DNA of 41,425 nucleotides from Pseudomonadota bacterium (GCA_947498315.1 CANMLD010000013.1:1-41425); one strand, 5' to 3'. Positions 23,953 to 33,593 are shown, counted from the stretch's first letter. The notes: generated by a model from the letters alone, not told the origin. Made by a program: numbers and translations.

Positions 23953-25237
23953 GGACCGCCGTCTTCCAGTCGAAGCCGGACCAGAGGCCGCTCAGAGGCT
24001 CGACCGCCGACTCGGGCAGCGGTGACATGGTCGTCGCGCCGAGGTCGACGGGCCCGTCCGGTGCAAAGGGCGAGTCCGTGATGAAGCCGCCGAGCCGGAC
24101 CCACTGCAGGTAGAGTGCGCCGGAGACGTCCTGTAGAACACGAACGTAGGCCACGAGTGTCGTGCCCGTAGAGGACGCCTCGAACTGGAACTCGGTCGTT
24201 CCGACGTCGCCCGCGCTCGGTAAGATCACGTCCACGTCTGGCTCGATCACCGTGTTCGTCCCCTGCTCGCAAGGGAGGATCACCGTGTCGAAGCGTGCGA
24301 CGAGCAGCCTTACGCCAATGGCGGAGGGGTCGTCGAGTACGGACTTTTCGATGGTTCCGCCGGTGTCTATGACGACAGACTCGGCTGGGAGCGGGATCGA
24401 GACGACGACCTGTATCTCGAATGGAGGCTCTCCTGTCCAAAGGGCCGACGCGGACGCGATGACGACGGGCGCCGGTTCCTGCGGCACGCCTGCGGCTGGC
24501 TCGTCACCCCAGTCGGAACCCAGAGGCCACTTGACCTTGGGGACCGCCTCTTCGGCCGTGGTGTCGTCACACCCGTCGCGCACGCAGAAGGGACCGTCGC
24601 ATTGCCAGCACCCGCAGCTACCGGGCGTGCAGACCGCATTGCAGCCGGTGTTGCCGGCGCACATCGCGTCATATTGCGCCGACGCCGGGTTCGGAGCGGC
24701 GTCCGTACAGGTCGGCGAGAAGGTGCATGCCCCGGCGAGGCAGAGCCGGTCTTCGGTGCAGGGCGTCGCATCCGGGGCATCGTCCTTGACGCATTCCCAG
24801 TCCGTCGGCCCGGCGCTGTCGTCACAACGGACTTTCCAGCATCCATCGGGATCTTCGTCCTGACACGGCGGTGGTCCGAGCTCGCAGACGCCGAGGGTGC
24901 AGGTGCCGGCTGTGTGAACGCACGTGGAGCTGCCGCAGCCCGCGCCTTCGTTCGCAGGCTCGGATTCACAGGTCTTCGTCTCGGGGTTCCAGACAAGCGT
25001 GGTGCAAGCGTCGGGATCGGCCACGGTGCAAGTCGGGTCGGGTTCGACGTCTTCAGATGCGTCAGTCATCGGCGCCACCTCGTCCGGCAAGACAGTGTCG
25101 GTAGCGACGTCGGTAGCCGATTCGTGAGGGGGCACGACCGTGTCGGGGGCCTCCGAGGTGGTCGCAGCATCCGAACATCCGGAAGTAAGGACGACGAAGC
25201 GGACGACGAACCGGAACCCGGTGCGGCAGAGGATCAC
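23933..25237 (-). CDS. Cys-rich lipoprotein coupled to selD
   Basis: The 434-residue protein starts at GTG 25237, overlapping the selD stop as GTGA. The lipoprotein signal ends VVLTSGC (Cys21) and is followed by an acidic Thr/Asp/Val linker. A Cys-rich region (about 65-220) has [41 protein letters not shown] and others. The C-terminal beta-domain (about 240-434) lacks further modules. The linkage to SelD is tight, but whether it has a selenium role is not shown by the sequence. Confidence 0.75.
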   Translation of the reverse strand: MILCRTGFRFVVRFVVLTSGCSDAATTSEAPDTVVPPHESATDVATDTVLPDEVAPMTDASEDVEPDPTCTVADPDACTTLVWNPETKTCESEPANEGAGCGSSTCVHTAGTCTLGVCELGPPPCQDEDPDGCWKVRCDDSAGPTDWECVKDDAPDATPCTEDRLCLAGACTFSPTCTDAAPNPASAQYDAMCAGNTGCNAVCTPGSCGCWQCDGPFCVRDGCDDTTAEEAVPKVKWPLGSDWGDEPAAGVPQEPAPVVIASASALWTGEPPFEIQVVVSIPLPAESVVIDTGGTIEKSVLDDPSAIGVRLLVARFDTVILPCEQGTNTVIEPDVDVILPSAGDVGTTEFQFEASSTGTTLVAYVRVLQDVSGALYLQWVRLGGFITDSPFAPDGPVDLGATTMSPLPESAVEPLSGLWSGFDWKTAVLDSLPK

Positions 25238-26262
25238 GAGAGAACCTCGATGGAGAAGGGCCCCGCCGGGACCATTTGCCCAATGGGCCGCAACCCGGGC
25301 GCGAGCAGCTCGAACGCCTGCTGGTGTTCCGGCGCGACGGCGACGAGGAGCCCGCCGCTGGTCTGGGGATCGGCCAGGAGCAGGCGCCGCTCGTCGCCGA
25401 TGGGACCGACGGCGGCGCCGTAGCTCGCCCAATTGCGGTGGGTCCCTCCCGGTACGCACCCTTCTGCGAGGTAGCGGGCGACGGACTCGAAGCGAGGGAT
25501 GGCGTCGAAGTCGATGCGTGCGGTGGTGCCGCTTGCAGCACACATCTCGCGGAGATGGCCGAGGAGCCCGAATCCGGTCACATCGGTCAGCGCATGGATC
25601 CAAGGCTGGCGACCGAAGACCTCACCGAGGCGATTTAGCTTCAACATGGAGTCGCGAGCGACGGTGGCGTCCTCTGGCCGTAGCTTGCCCCGCTTCTCAG
25701 CCGTGGTGAGGATGCCGATGCCGAGCGGCTTGGTCAGATAGAGGAGGTCACCCGGAGCGGCGCCGCCGTTGCGCTTCAGATGGTCGATGCGAACGCGACC
25801 GGTGACGGCGAGGCCGAAGATCGGCTCAGGGCTGTCGATGCTATGACCGCCGGCGAGCGGGATCCCAGCGTCGCTACAAGCGATTCGAGCACCCTCCGTC
25901 ACGAGGCCAGCCACCTCGGGGGAGAGCTTGTCGATAGGCCAGCCAAGGATGGCAATAGCGAGCATCGGGGTGCCGCCCATCGCGTAGACGTCGCTGATGG
26001 CGTTCACCGAGGCGATACGGCCGAAGTCGGTGGGATCGTCGACGATCGGCATGAAGAAGTCGGTCGTCGAGATGATGGCGGTCCCATCTCCGAGGTCGTA
26101 GACGGCGGCGTCGTCGCGATCACTGTTACCAACTAGTAGGCGTGCGTCGGCGGGGCCAGGGCTGACGCGGGCTAGGATTCGGTCGAGGACCGCAGGGGCG
26201 ATCTTGCATCCGCAACCGGCGCCGTGGCTGAACTGAGTGAGGCGAATCGGGGAGTCGGTCAT
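25234..26262 (-). CDS. selD: Selenide, water dikinase (selenophosphate synthetase)
   Basis: SelD makes selenophosphate from selenide and ATP, the donor for selenocysteine-tRNA and for 2-selenouridine in tRNA. The 342-residue protein has the active-site loop HGAGCGCKI (Cys17, Lys20), with Cys rather than selenocysteine. It also has [16 protein letters not shown] (Asp ligands for Mg-ATP), [26 protein letters not shown] and [11 protein letters not shown]. All catalytic residues appear present. It is the first gene of a three-gene overlapping minus-strand operon. Its presence shows that the organism uses selenium, supporting the Sec reading of TGA codons at 8726-8737 and 37759. Confidence 0.96.
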   Translation of the reverse strand: MTDSPIRLTQFSHGAGCGCKIAPAVLDRILARVSPGPADARLLVGNSDRDDAAVYDLGDGTAIISTTDFFMPIVDDPTDFGRIASVNAISDVYAMGGTPMLAIAILGWPIDKLSPEVAGLVTEGARIACSDAGIPLAGGHSIDSPEPIFGLAVTGRVRIDHLKRNGGAAPGDLLYLTKPLGIGILTTAEKRGKLRPEDATVARDSMLKLNRLGEVFGRQPWIHALTDVTGFGLLGHLREMCAASGTTARIDFDAIPRFESVARYLAEGCVPGGTHRNWASYGAAVGPIGDERRLLLADPQTSGGLLVAVAPEHQQAFELLAPGLRPIGQMVPAGPFSIEVLS

Positions 26263-26315
26263 GAGTGCAAGATGCCCGACTGGGCTACTTGGAGCCAGCC
26301 CTCACGAGGTGCGCG

Positions 26316-27506
26316 TTACACGGAGAGAGCGAAGAGTCGGACGGACTTTAGTGCGACCCCCGTCTCGCGGAGGCGGTCGAAGAGCGACCCGAGGACAGCT
26401 GGATACGTGAAGTGGCGAGCGACATGTTGGCGCCCGGCGAGGCCGACTCGTGCGCAAAGTGCCCGGTCCATCACCAGCCTCTCGATGGTCGATGAGAACC
26501 CCTTGATGTCCGCTGGATCGATGCGGAACCCGTTCACGCCTTGGTCGATGACTTCGGAGGGGCCGCCCGGTCCGGCGATGACAGGACGCCCGTAACTCAT
26601 GGCTTCGATGACGACGCGACCGAACGGCTCGGGCTGAGTCGAGCAGTGCACGCTGACGTCAAACTCGGGGAAGATCCGACGGGGTTCGGAGCGGTCCTCG
26701 ACGACCTGAACGCGGCTGGTCAGCCCGAGTCGCTCGATGGCGGCGAAGATCTCGTCACGATAGCCGCGCTGGGCGCCACTTGGGAGACGGCCGAAGAGGA
26801 GGCCGTCCAACTCAGGGTGGGCGCGCGCGACGGGAGCGAACGCTTCGAGGAAGGCGATCTGCCCCTTCCACGGCATGAACATGCCCACCATCCCGACTCG
26901 CACCCGGCCGTCGGCGGGACGCGGGACTGCGTCTTCAGCGCTCGGGAGGTCGACTCCGGGGTAGAGCAAGCGAGTTCGGCTCGGGTCCGCGCCTTGAGCG
27001 AGGACGCTGTCTTCCGTGGTCTTCGAGACGCAGAAGACGGTATCGGCGAGCCGCACGATCTTGCGAAAGCCGCTGGTTCCGTCCGCGATCCCTTGCACGT
27101 ACGAGAAGAGCGGGATCTTGAGTATCTTCGCGGCGGCGACGCCGGCAACATTGTGGACGATACCGTTATTATTGAAGATGTGAGTCACGCCGTTACGTTT
27201 GGCCCACACGGCGTACCAGCCGCCCACTGCAGCAGCAGTCAGGCCCACTTCGCCAGCGAAGACGAGCTTCCGGACGTGCCGGGGGACATCGCCGCGTTCG
27301 TACAGGTGGTCCGAGAGCATCGACTTCGGATGCTTGAGCAGGGTCACGCCCGCGTCCCGCAACGGCTCCCAGCCGGGGCCGTCCCATGATCGGGCCACCG
27401 TGACCCTAACGCCGCGCTTCACGAGTTCGAGGGCAATGTGGCTCAGGTCGATAAAGGCGCCACCGAAGCCAGCAGCTTCCTCGAACGCGAGCACGTGTCC
27501 TTGCAT
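26316..27506 (-). CDS. Glycosyltransferase, GT4/GT-B type
   Basis: This 396-residue protein has GT-B architecture: an N-terminal acceptor domain (FGGAFIDLSHIALELVKRG) and a C-terminal nucleotide-sugar domain. The latter carries VGMVGMFMPWKGQIAFLEAF and the E-x7-E signature region PEPFGRVVIEAMSYGRPVIA, then GPGGPSEVI. ATG 27506 is chosen because GGGGA precedes it; the frame is open up to 27569. It probably acts on surface polysaccharide; donor and acceptor are unknown. It lies 53 bp upstream of selD. Confidence 0.88.
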   Translation of the reverse strand: MQGHVLAFEEAAGFGGAFIDLSHIALELVKRGVRVTVARSWDGPGWEPLRDAGVTLLKHPKSMLSDHLYERGDVPRHVRKLVFAGEVGLTAAAVGGWYAVWAKRNGVTHIFNNNGIVHNVAGVAAAKILKIPLFSYVQGIADGTSGFRKIVRLADTVFCVSKTTEDSVLAQGADPSRTRLLYPGVDLPSAEDAVPRPADGRVRVGMVGMFMPWKGQIAFLEAFAPVARAHPELDGLLFGRLPSGAQRGYRDEIFAAIERLGLTSRVQVVEDRSEPRRIFPEFDVSVHCSTQPEPFGRVVIEAMSYGRPVIAGPGGPSEVIDQGVNGFRIDPADIKGFSSTIERLVMDRALCARVGLAGRQHVARHFTYPAVLGSLFDRLRETGVALKSVRLFALSV

Positions 27507-27641
27507 TGAGTTCCCCAAAACGAGCGAAGTCGGAATATACCGATGAGGCGGGGCAGCGCCAGACTTCACAACGCCAGATCGTCGGTCAGAGGTGGGGCGA
27601 CGTCGTCGACTAGACGTCGACGTTCGAGAAGGGAGGGAGGA

Positions 27642-28667
27642 CTAGCGGAGATCTGCCCTGTGTCCAAGCGAAGTTTGCCGCGCTCGCGCTACGACTGTCC
27701 CCGTCGGGCGGGCCTCCCAGGCCCAGTCGGCCCGACGAGCCGGATAGCTCGTCGCGCCGAAGTCGCCCGCCAGGGTCTCCATGTCGCCGTTCTCGATGGG
27801 CATCACGATTCGAAAGTCGCGAGGCTCGGCCTCGAGGGAGCGGCTCGCTCGCAGAGGGACTCCGTGTCCCCGGTCAATGTGACCCAGGCCCGCGAAGACC
27901 AGCACCAGCCGTTCGGGTTCGGCGTCCTGAAGCGCTCGAACATGGCGGGCCATGGTCTCGTCTCGAACGAGCTGAGCTTGATAGTAACGCTCCAGCTTGG
28001 TCGCATCGAAGCCATGGCCGTGTGCCCGTCCATGCTGGAGGAGTTGGTCGCGAAAGTGTAGTCGATGCGGATCGTTACCGGAATCGAGTGGCGGGAGCGC
28101 GGGCCGCAGCGATAGGGGGACGCCGGCGACTCCATGGCGGCCCACGGCCTCGGCTAAGCCACGCGGCGGGTTGAGCCCGACGATACGGACTCCCTGGCTT
28201 CGGGCCCACCCAAAGATCTCGCGATAGTTCGAGAAGTCATGACCCCAGACCTTCTTCCATTCGAGCCGTTCGAGCAGCTCGTCCTCGCCCAAACTACCGG
28301 CGCTCCAGAGGGCCAGCACGGAGTCTGCGGCGGCGGGGAGCCACTCGACGCCGATGACGATTGGACGAACGCCGTGAAGGCGCGTCGCGACCTCGAGTTG
28401 AACGTCGTGATGGAGCGCGCTGGTGTGAAATTCGCCGACGTAGACGTGCGACACGGACGCGAGATCCTGGACCACGATCTCGGCCGGAGTAACGACGCCG
28501 GTGGTGAAATCGACGATGATTCGGCGCTGCGACAAGGCTTCGAAGGCTGGCGCAAGCGTCGCCGTGGAGGCGCAGCCGTAGCTCGCTAACGTGAGTCCAA
28601 ACAGCACGAGGAAGCGCCGATGCGGTGCTCGATATGCACGTTCATTGGGCGATGCGCCAGTCGTCAA
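27642..28667 (-). CDS. ChaN-family haem-binding-type lipoprotein
   Basis: The 341-residue protein has a lipoprotein signal (LTLASYGC, Cys32) and the DUF399/ChaN core. That core has HVYVGEFHTSALHHDVQLE near the start, VIGVEWLP, then RIVGLNPPRGLAEAVG and LVLVFAGLGHIDRGHGVPLRA. ChaN-like proteins are periplasmic or outer-membrane lipoproteins that can bind haem as dimers, suggesting iron handling. The ATG overlaps the anti-sigma stop by 4 bp, so it is part of the ECF sigma operon and probably its effector. Confidence 0.83.
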   Translation of the reverse strand: MTTGASPNERAYRAPHRRFLVLFGLTLASYGCASTATLAPAFEALSQRRIIVDFTTGVVTPAEIVVQDLASVSHVYVGEFHTSALHHDVQLEVATRLHGVRPIVIGVEWLPAAADSVLALWSAGSLGEDELLERLEWKKVWGHDFSNYREIFGWARSQGVRIVGLNPPRGLAEAVGRHGVAGVPLSLRPALPPLDSGNDPHRLHFRDQLLQHGRAHGHGFDATKLERYYQAQLVRDETMARHVRALQDAEPERLVLVFAGLGHIDRGHGVPLRASRSLEAEPRDFRIVMPIENGDMETLAGDFGATSYPARRADWAWEARPTGTVVARARQTSLGHRADLR

Positions 28668-30925
28668 CGTGCGCCCTCCTTCAATGACTCGGCTGGTGCC
28701 TTCGAACGGGGGGAGGCAGGCTTGCTAGGAGCGGTGGAGTCGTCATCGAAGCCCTTCTCCGATGGAGCGGCCACGGGCTGCTGGGTCGCGGAGCCGGCGC
28801 CGCCCCGCTGGCGAGCCGCGATCTGACGTTCGATCTCCGCCAATCGGGTCCGAGCAGTGGCGCCCATCGTCGGGTCACTGAGCGCTTGACGGAGCAGGTC
28901 GCGCGCCGCCTCGAGCCGCCCAAGGCGTACCTCGACTTGCGCGGCATCTACCAGCACCGCCCCACGATAGGTGTAAGAGCCATGCTGATCGAGGAGCGCC
29001 TTGTAGGCCCGCGCCGCTTGCTCGAGGCGATTGGTGCGCTCGTAGGACTCGGCGAGCCGATGCCGCGCCTGGGCGGTACGCCCGTCGACGACCGGTACGG
29101 CTAACTTCGCAGGCTTGATGGTGGCGTCTTTCGCGTCGCGCTGACGATCAGCGCTGGGCTCTCTCGCGACCTTGCGCTCCGTATCGGCTGATGAGGTGCC
29201 CGAGAGGTAGCCTTCGAACTCCTGAATGGCCTGGTCGTATCGCTGAGATCGGTACAATGCCTCGGCTTGCTCGAAGCGCCCTGCAGTTGGAGCGCCTCCG
29301 GCTGCCCGACCGCCCTCAACCGCGCCACCTTCCTCTGTTTCTTCGTCCATCTTGTCGTAGCCAGGGGCGGCCTTCCCGGTCCCCTTCTCGTCAACTGCAC
29401 CGACGTCGACCGACGGCGGAGTCGCCGTCACCAGACCCTGTAGGCTGCGCTGCGGCATGGCGGATTGCGGCATGTCGGGCTGCGGCATGGAGGATGGGAG
29501 CGGAGCCGCCGGAGGCGCGGTCTGAACGATGACGGCCGGACGTGCGGCGGGTACGTCATTGGGGCGCGGCGGCTGAGAGACCTCACTTCGAGACTGCTGA
29601 CGAATAGGCTCGGGAGCGAGAGCAGCGTCGCCGACGACGTCGTTGGTCGTCGATGTGGGGGAAGGCTCAGCGAGCACCGCCTTGGACTGCACCTTATTCG
29701 CCAGTGACGCTGCGACGGATTCAGCAGCAGGCTGGGCACTATCCATCTTCTTCTTGTTCGCCGCTTCCGTGGCCAAGGGACCGCCCAGCGCTTTGGGCGA
29801 CTCCGTCATCTTTTCAAGCGAACCGACGTCTTGGTCGGCGTCAGCCGGGTTCACGTTCGCGAGGCGCGTCTCCGCGAAGTTGGCGACGCGGGACTCGACC
29901 GCGGAGGGCGCTTCCTTCTCCAGACGCCCCAACTCGACCGGGATCATGCTCTGAGCAGGAGCGGCTGAAGGGGCCGCCGCAGCCTCGCCGGTGGGCGGCT
30001 TCGCTTCTTCGGTTTTTCGCTCAACTGCCTCTTCTCGTTTGCCGGCCCCCATGCTGTTGCCGACGCCCATGCTGTTGCCGACGCCCATGCTGTTGCCGAC
30101 GCCCATGCCATTGCCGAGCGCGGTGCCTGAGTCGGTGGCTGGGACGCCGTCCAAAGCTCCGGGTTGCCCCAGGGGTTGACGAAGTCCGGCGTCTGACGGG
30201 GCGCCCATTCGTCTATTGAGCGCCCCGAACACCACACCATCGCCGTCCTCTCCCAAGGGGCCGGCTGCGGCCGCCGCGCTCATGGCCACACCTCGGGCAT
30301 TGTCACTCGGGTCGACGATCGGGCTCGGGATCGGGACCGCGGCGACGGGCTCGGAGTCAACCGCTAGTTCTGCGTTGACCGCGACCTTTTCGGTTGCGTC
30401 GACCGGAGCTGCGACCGGACCTTCAATCGCGGCTGTGGCGAGCGCGGGGACTTCAGCCGCCCGCCGGTCGGCCTCATCGATGTCGACTTCGTGCATGGAC
30501 CGGGTGCGGCCGGCGTCGCGGTCGGCCGACGAGATGGTGGCGACGCGCGCGTCCGCCGGGAGCGCCGGCGTGTCTTTCTTTTGCGACGAGATCCACACGC
30601 CGGTGCCCACGACGGCGGCGACGACGAACGCGAACCCGGCAGCCGGGCGGAGGAGCAGCGCAGAGAGAGACTGCCAGAAGGATGGCGATGACGGCGGGAC
30701 GGCGAGCCGAGCCTCACGCTGCAGCTTTATGAGCAGCGCGGAAGGCGCAACTGGCGCCTCTGCGGCCTTTCGGATGAGAGACCTCGTACCCTCGAGGGCC
30801 GCGACCTCGGACGCGAGAGACGGGTTCTGGCGCAGGGATGCCTCAAATGCAGATCGCTCTGCGGGGGAGAGCTCGCCGTAGAGGTAGTCGATGATCTGGT
30901 CGCGGCGGTCCATGGTCATACTCAT
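28664..30925 (-). CDS. Membrane anti-sigma-factor-like protein with low-complexity and TPR regions
   Basis: From ATG 30925 the product has 753 residues (ATGs at 30919 and 30913 are alternatives). The N-terminal segment IIDYLYGELSPAERSAFEAS resembles anti-sigma ASD domains but has no His-x3-Cys-x2-Cys zinc motif. A transmembrane helix follows (AAGFAFVVAAVVGTGVWISS, about residue 100). About 420 residues of Pro/Ala/Val-rich low complexity include MGVGNS repeats. A C-terminal TPR region (about 560-715: ALYRSQRYDQAIQEFEGYL, ARHRLAESYERTNRLEQAARAYKALL) ends the protein. It sits directly after the ECF sigma gene, the usual place for its regulator; the periplasmic TPR part may sense a partner. Confidence 0.75.
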   Translation of the reverse strand: MSMTMDRRDQIIDYLYGELSPAERSAFEASLRQNPSLASEVAALEGTRSLIRKAAEAPVAPSALLIKLQREARLAVPPSSPSFWQSLSALLLRPAAGFAFVVAAVVGTGVWISSQKKDTPALPADARVATISSADRDAGRTRSMHEVDIDEADRRAAEVPALATAAIEGPVAAPVDATEKVAVNAELAVDSEPVAAVPIPSPIVDPSDNARGVAMSAAAAAGPLGEDGDGVVFGALNRRMGAPSDAGLRQPLGQPGALDGVPATDSGTALGNGMGVGNSMGVGNSMGVGNSMGAGKREEAVERKTEEAKPPTGEAAAAPSAAPAQSMIPVELGRLEKEAPSAVESRVANFAETRLANVNPADADQDVGSLEKMTESPKALGGPLATEAANKKKMDSAQPAAESVAASLANKVQSKAVLAEPSPTSTTNDVVGDAALAPEPIRQQSRSEVSQPPRPNDVPAARPAVIVQTAPPAAPLPSSMPQPDMPQSAMPQRSLQGLVTATPPSVDVGAVDEKGTGKAAPGYDKMDEETEEGGAVEGGRAAGGAPTAGRFEQAEALYRSQRYDQAIQEFEGYLSGTSSADTERKVAREPSADRQRDAKDATIKPAKLAVPVVDGRTAQARHRLAESYERTNRLEQAARAYKALLDQHGSYTYRGAVLVDAAQVEVRLGRLEAARDLLRQALSDPTMGATARTRLAEIERQIAARQRGGAGSATQQPVAAPSEKGFDDDSTAPSKPASPRSKAPAESLKEGAR
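30048..30119 (-). repeat. Four 18-bp tandem repeats in the anti-sigma gene
   Basis: The plus-strand unit CCCATGCTGTTGCCGACG occurs three times exactly plus one degenerate copy, encoding six-residue V-G-N-S-M-G units in the minus-strand protein. Confidence 0.85.
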
Positions 30926-31001
30926 CGGCCCGGTGATCGCGTGCGATTCACGCGAGCATGTGGGCCAGTAGAGAGGATAGGCAAACGGATGCGAAGTTGC
31001 A

Positions 31002-31598
31002 TCACGCGCGTCCCTCGGCGAGGTCGGCAAGCTGCGTCCGCAAGAACTCGAGAGCGTAGCGCATGCGCGATTTTGCGGTGTTTTCGGACGTCTCGACGAC
31101 GAGCGCTATCTCCTGAAAGGAGAGCTCCTGGAACTCGCGGAGCACGAAGACCATTCGCTGGTCCTCGTTCATTCGCGACATGGCGGCGTCGAGTCGAGCC
31201 GTGAACTCCGCGTCCGCGAAGCGGCGATCGGCCATGCCCGACGGGTGCTCGTCGGCGACAGAGTCTCCGAGCGAGCGATCGTCGTCCGCACTGAGCGGGG
31301 CATCGAGCGACTTGTGACGCCGGAAGCGTTGCTTCCGGCTGTGGTCGATGACGATGTTCTTTGCGATGGTGAAGAGCCATGTCGTGAACTTCGCCCGTTT
31401 CTCGTACTTCCGAGCGCTGCCAATGACGCGCATGAACACGTCTTGGAGCAGCTCTTCGGAAGTTGCCGCGTTGCCGGTGTTGCGCACGAGGAAGTTGAAG
31501 ACGGACTGATAGTGTCGACCGAGCAGCGTGTCGAAAGCGCGCGCGTCCCCTTGTTGGTAACGCGCCATGAGCTGCTCGTCCGAGAGGTCGTCCAGCAA
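31002..31598 (-). CDS. ECF sigma-70 factor (RpoE-like)
   Basis: The 198-residue protein has sigma2 (DEQLMARYQQGDARAFDTLL, LLQDVFMRVIGSARKY, FTTWLFTIAKNIVID) and sigma4 (MNEDQRMVFVLREFQELSFQ and EIALVVETSENTAKSRM as helix-turn-helix). It directs RNA polymerase to a stress or envelope regulon. TTG 31598 is used as start because AGGTAGGA lies immediately upstream and sigma2 begins at once; ATG 31568 would trim it. The next gene, 76 bp on, is its probable membrane-bound anti-sigma. Confidence 0.9.
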   Translation of the reverse strand: MLDDLSDEQLMARYQQGDARAFDTLLGRHYQSVFNFLVRNTGNAATSEELLQDVFMRVIGSARKYEKRAKFTTWLFTIAKNIVIDHSRKQRFRRHKSLDAPLSADDDRSLGDSVADEHPSGMADRRFADAEFTARLDAAMSRMNEDQRMVFVLREFQELSFQEIALVVETSENTAKSRMRYALEFLRTQLADLAEGRA

Positions 31599-31611
31599 CG
31601 TCCTACCTGCG

Positions 31612-31633
31612 GCTGCTGCGGAATCGCAGCAGC
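31612..31633 (-). promoter_or_regulatory. Strong hairpin just upstream of the ECF sigma start
   Basis: A perfect 9-bp stem GCTGCTGCG/CGCAGCAGC with 4-nt loop lies 13 bp before the TTG start. If transcribed it would sit next to the ribosome-binding site and could limit translation. The rest of 31599-31893 shows no gene; divergent promoters are expected there. Confidence 0.45.
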
Positions 31634-31893
31634 GTTCGTGTCAACGCGCGAGATGGAGAAGCGATCCATTCCGACGTGTCGTATCTCCCGAAACCGTGGC
31701 CGAGGGCGCCGTGCACGTGGTGCCCGCGGTGCCTCGCCCTCTTAGTTGCGTGGGGACGAGGGCTCATCGCCATCTGGCGAAGCACGTCTTCGAGGGGCGG
31801 AGCATACGCGCGATTTCGGGCCGGGCAACTCCATGAGCGCGTTGATGACACGCCCTCCTTGACGGAGCGGCACCTGGGTGGAACGCTCGCGCC

Positions 31894-32652
31894 GTGAACC
31901 ATCTGGCCGCCACCCCAAAGCGCCTCGACTCCCTCCTTGGGCGGCGCTGCCTTGTAGCGCTCGCGGCAGCGGTCGCGGTCGCGACGAGCTTGGTAGCGAC
32001 TCCGGCAGCACTCGCTGGCGAAATCCCGGAGATGCACCGACGTTCCGTGCACGCTTTGCTAATGTCGCCACGAGGCTTTCCGACGAAAGCTCAAGTTTGG
32101 CGTACTGGAAAGCTCGAGGATACCAACCGGATCTTGACCGAGCTCGCGGCGGACTCGCGCGCGAACATCGTCCTACAGCTCAATGCGGTGCGTGCCCTCG
32201 AGTACTTCCCATCGAAGAAGACCGAGGAGGTGCTCATGACCCTCCTCTACTCCAGGGGGCAGAGCCCAGCGCACAAGCGCGCCATTCTACGGTCCCTTGC
32301 TCGCACCTTCGGGGTGCGCATGTACTTCGAGATCCTGCCGTTTCTGCGCGATTACGAGCCCACGATCAGGGCCGGCGCGGCTGTTGCGATAGCTGAGATC
32401 GATGACGGGCGCGTCAAGTCGCTTCTGATGAACCTGCTCGAGACGGAACCGGAGATCGAGGTGCGCCTCGCCGCCGAGCGCGGCCTCGTGATCTTGGAGG
32501 ATCGAGAGAAGGCCGCCGCGGGTAAGGTGAACACTGAGTTCGAGAGTCAGGACCTCGTCGATCCACTTCGCCTCGACAACGACGTGGTGATAGAACCCGA
32601 CCTTCGGGCAGAACGCCCCCGGCGGCCGCGACCAGCCGACCGACCCCAATAG
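31894..32652 (+). CDS. Exported HEAT-repeat protein
   Basis: The 252-residue protein starts at GTG 31894, with a long signal peptide (CLVALAAAVAVATSLVATPAALA, cleavage near 41). The mature part is helical with HEAT-like repeats (ILTELAADSRANIVLQLNAVRALEYF, FLRDYEPTIRAGAAVAIAEI, EPEIEVRLAAERGLVIL) and ends in a charged Arg/Pro tail. It is a likely periplasmic protein-interaction scaffold. Only 8 bp separate it from dapA, so it is probably co-transcribed, but a link to lysine synthesis is not evident. Confidence 0.75.
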   Translation: MNHLAATPKRLDSLLGRRCLVALAAAVAVATSLVATPAALAGEIPEMHRRSVHALLMSPRGFPTKAQVWRTGKLEDTNRILTELAADSRANIVLQLNAVRALEYFPSKKTEEVLMTLLYSRGQSPAHKRAILRSLARTFGVRMYFEILPFLRDYEPTIRAGAAVAIAEIDDGRVKSLLMNLLETEPEIEVRLAAERGLVILEDREKAAAGKVNTEFESQDLVDPLRLDNDVVIEPDLRAERPRRPRPADRPQ

Positions 32653-32660
32653 GACTCGCC

Positions 32661-33593
32661 ATGACCGCTTCCCGCTCGTCCTCCTCGGCTTCCGGAACGC
32701 TCTCGCCGTCTGGCCTTCGCGGCGCAATTACGGCCCTGATTACGCCCTTTCGGGCGGACGGCAAGGTCGACGACGTCGCGCTACGTAGCCTAATCGAGCG
32801 TCAGCTCGACGCGGGCATCACGGGGCTCATCCCGTGCGGAACGACAGGAGAGACTCCGACACTGAACCACGACGAGATCGCCACGGTCATCAGCATCACG
32901 GTCGAGACGGTACGCGGCCGCGTGCCAGTCATCGCCGGCACCGGCTCGAACAGCACGCAGAAGACCATCGAGTCGACTCGACTCGCTCGCGAGCTCGGTG
33001 CGGACGCCGCCCTCGTCGTGACGCCCTACTACAACAAGCCCGGGCCGAAGATGCTCGAAGCGCACTACCGCGCCGTTGCCGCCGACGGCGGGCTCCCCGT
33101 TGTGCTTTACAACGTGCCGGGTCGCACCGGGATCAACATGACCGCTGAGACGACCCTGGCGCTCACGCAAGTCCCCGGCATCATGGCAATCAAGGAAGCT
33201 TCAGGCGATCTCGCGCAGGTGCAGGCGATCTTGGCAGGGCTCCCGCCCGACTCGTCCTTTCGGGTATTGAGCGGCGATGACAACCTCGCTTTGCCGATGT
33301 TCGCCGTCGGCGCCACGGGCGTCATCTCGGTCGCATCGAACGTCCTCCCGGCCGAGGTGAGCGCGCTCTGGGACGCTTTCGAGCGCGGGGACATCGCGAC
33401 CGCTGCGCGTCAGAACCTCCGCCTGTTCCCGCTCTTTCGGGCGCTCTTCGTCGAGTGTAATCCGGTCCCGGCCAAGGCCGCGATGAAGCTCCTCGGTCTC
33501 TGCACGGACGAGGTCCGAATGCCACTCGGTCCCGCCCAGGCGTCGACAGCCGAGCTGATGAAGAAGGTACTCACGGCGCTCGGCGCGCTGTGA
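32661..33593 (+). CDS. dapA: 4-hydroxy-tetrahydrodipicolinate synthase
   Basis: DapA condenses pyruvate with aspartate semialdehyde, the first step committed to diaminopimelate/lysine. This 310-residue TIM barrel has GTTGETPTL (pyruvate-binding Thr pair), VTPYYNKP, VLYNVPGRTG (catalytic Tyr) and MAIKEASGD (Schiff-base Lys). A Ser-rich 16-residue N-terminal lead precedes the family sequence GAITALITPF, so a slightly later start is possible, but no better start codon is evident. It overlaps dapB by 4 bp. Confidence 0.95.
   Translation: MTASRSSSSASGTLSPSGLRGAITALITPFRADGKVDDVALRSLIERQLDAGITGLIPCGTTGETPTLNHDEIATVISITVETVRGRVPVIAGTGSNSTQKTIESTRLARELGADAALVVTPYYNKPGPKMLEAHYRAVAADGGLPVVLYNVPGRTGINMTAETTLALTQVPGIMAIKEASGDLAQVQAILAGLPPDSSFRVLSGDDNLALPMFAVGATGVISVASNVLPAEVSALWDAFERGDIATAARQNLRLFPLFRALFVECNPVPAKAAMKLLGLCTDEVRMPLGPAQASTAELMKKVLTALGAL

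Noticed and set aside
25234-26262. SelD as a selenoprotein itself
   Set aside because: The catalytic position (residue 17) is an ordinary Cys codon.
30048-30119. CRISPR-like array
   Set aside because: The repeats are contiguous, in frame and without spacers; they encode a protein repeat.
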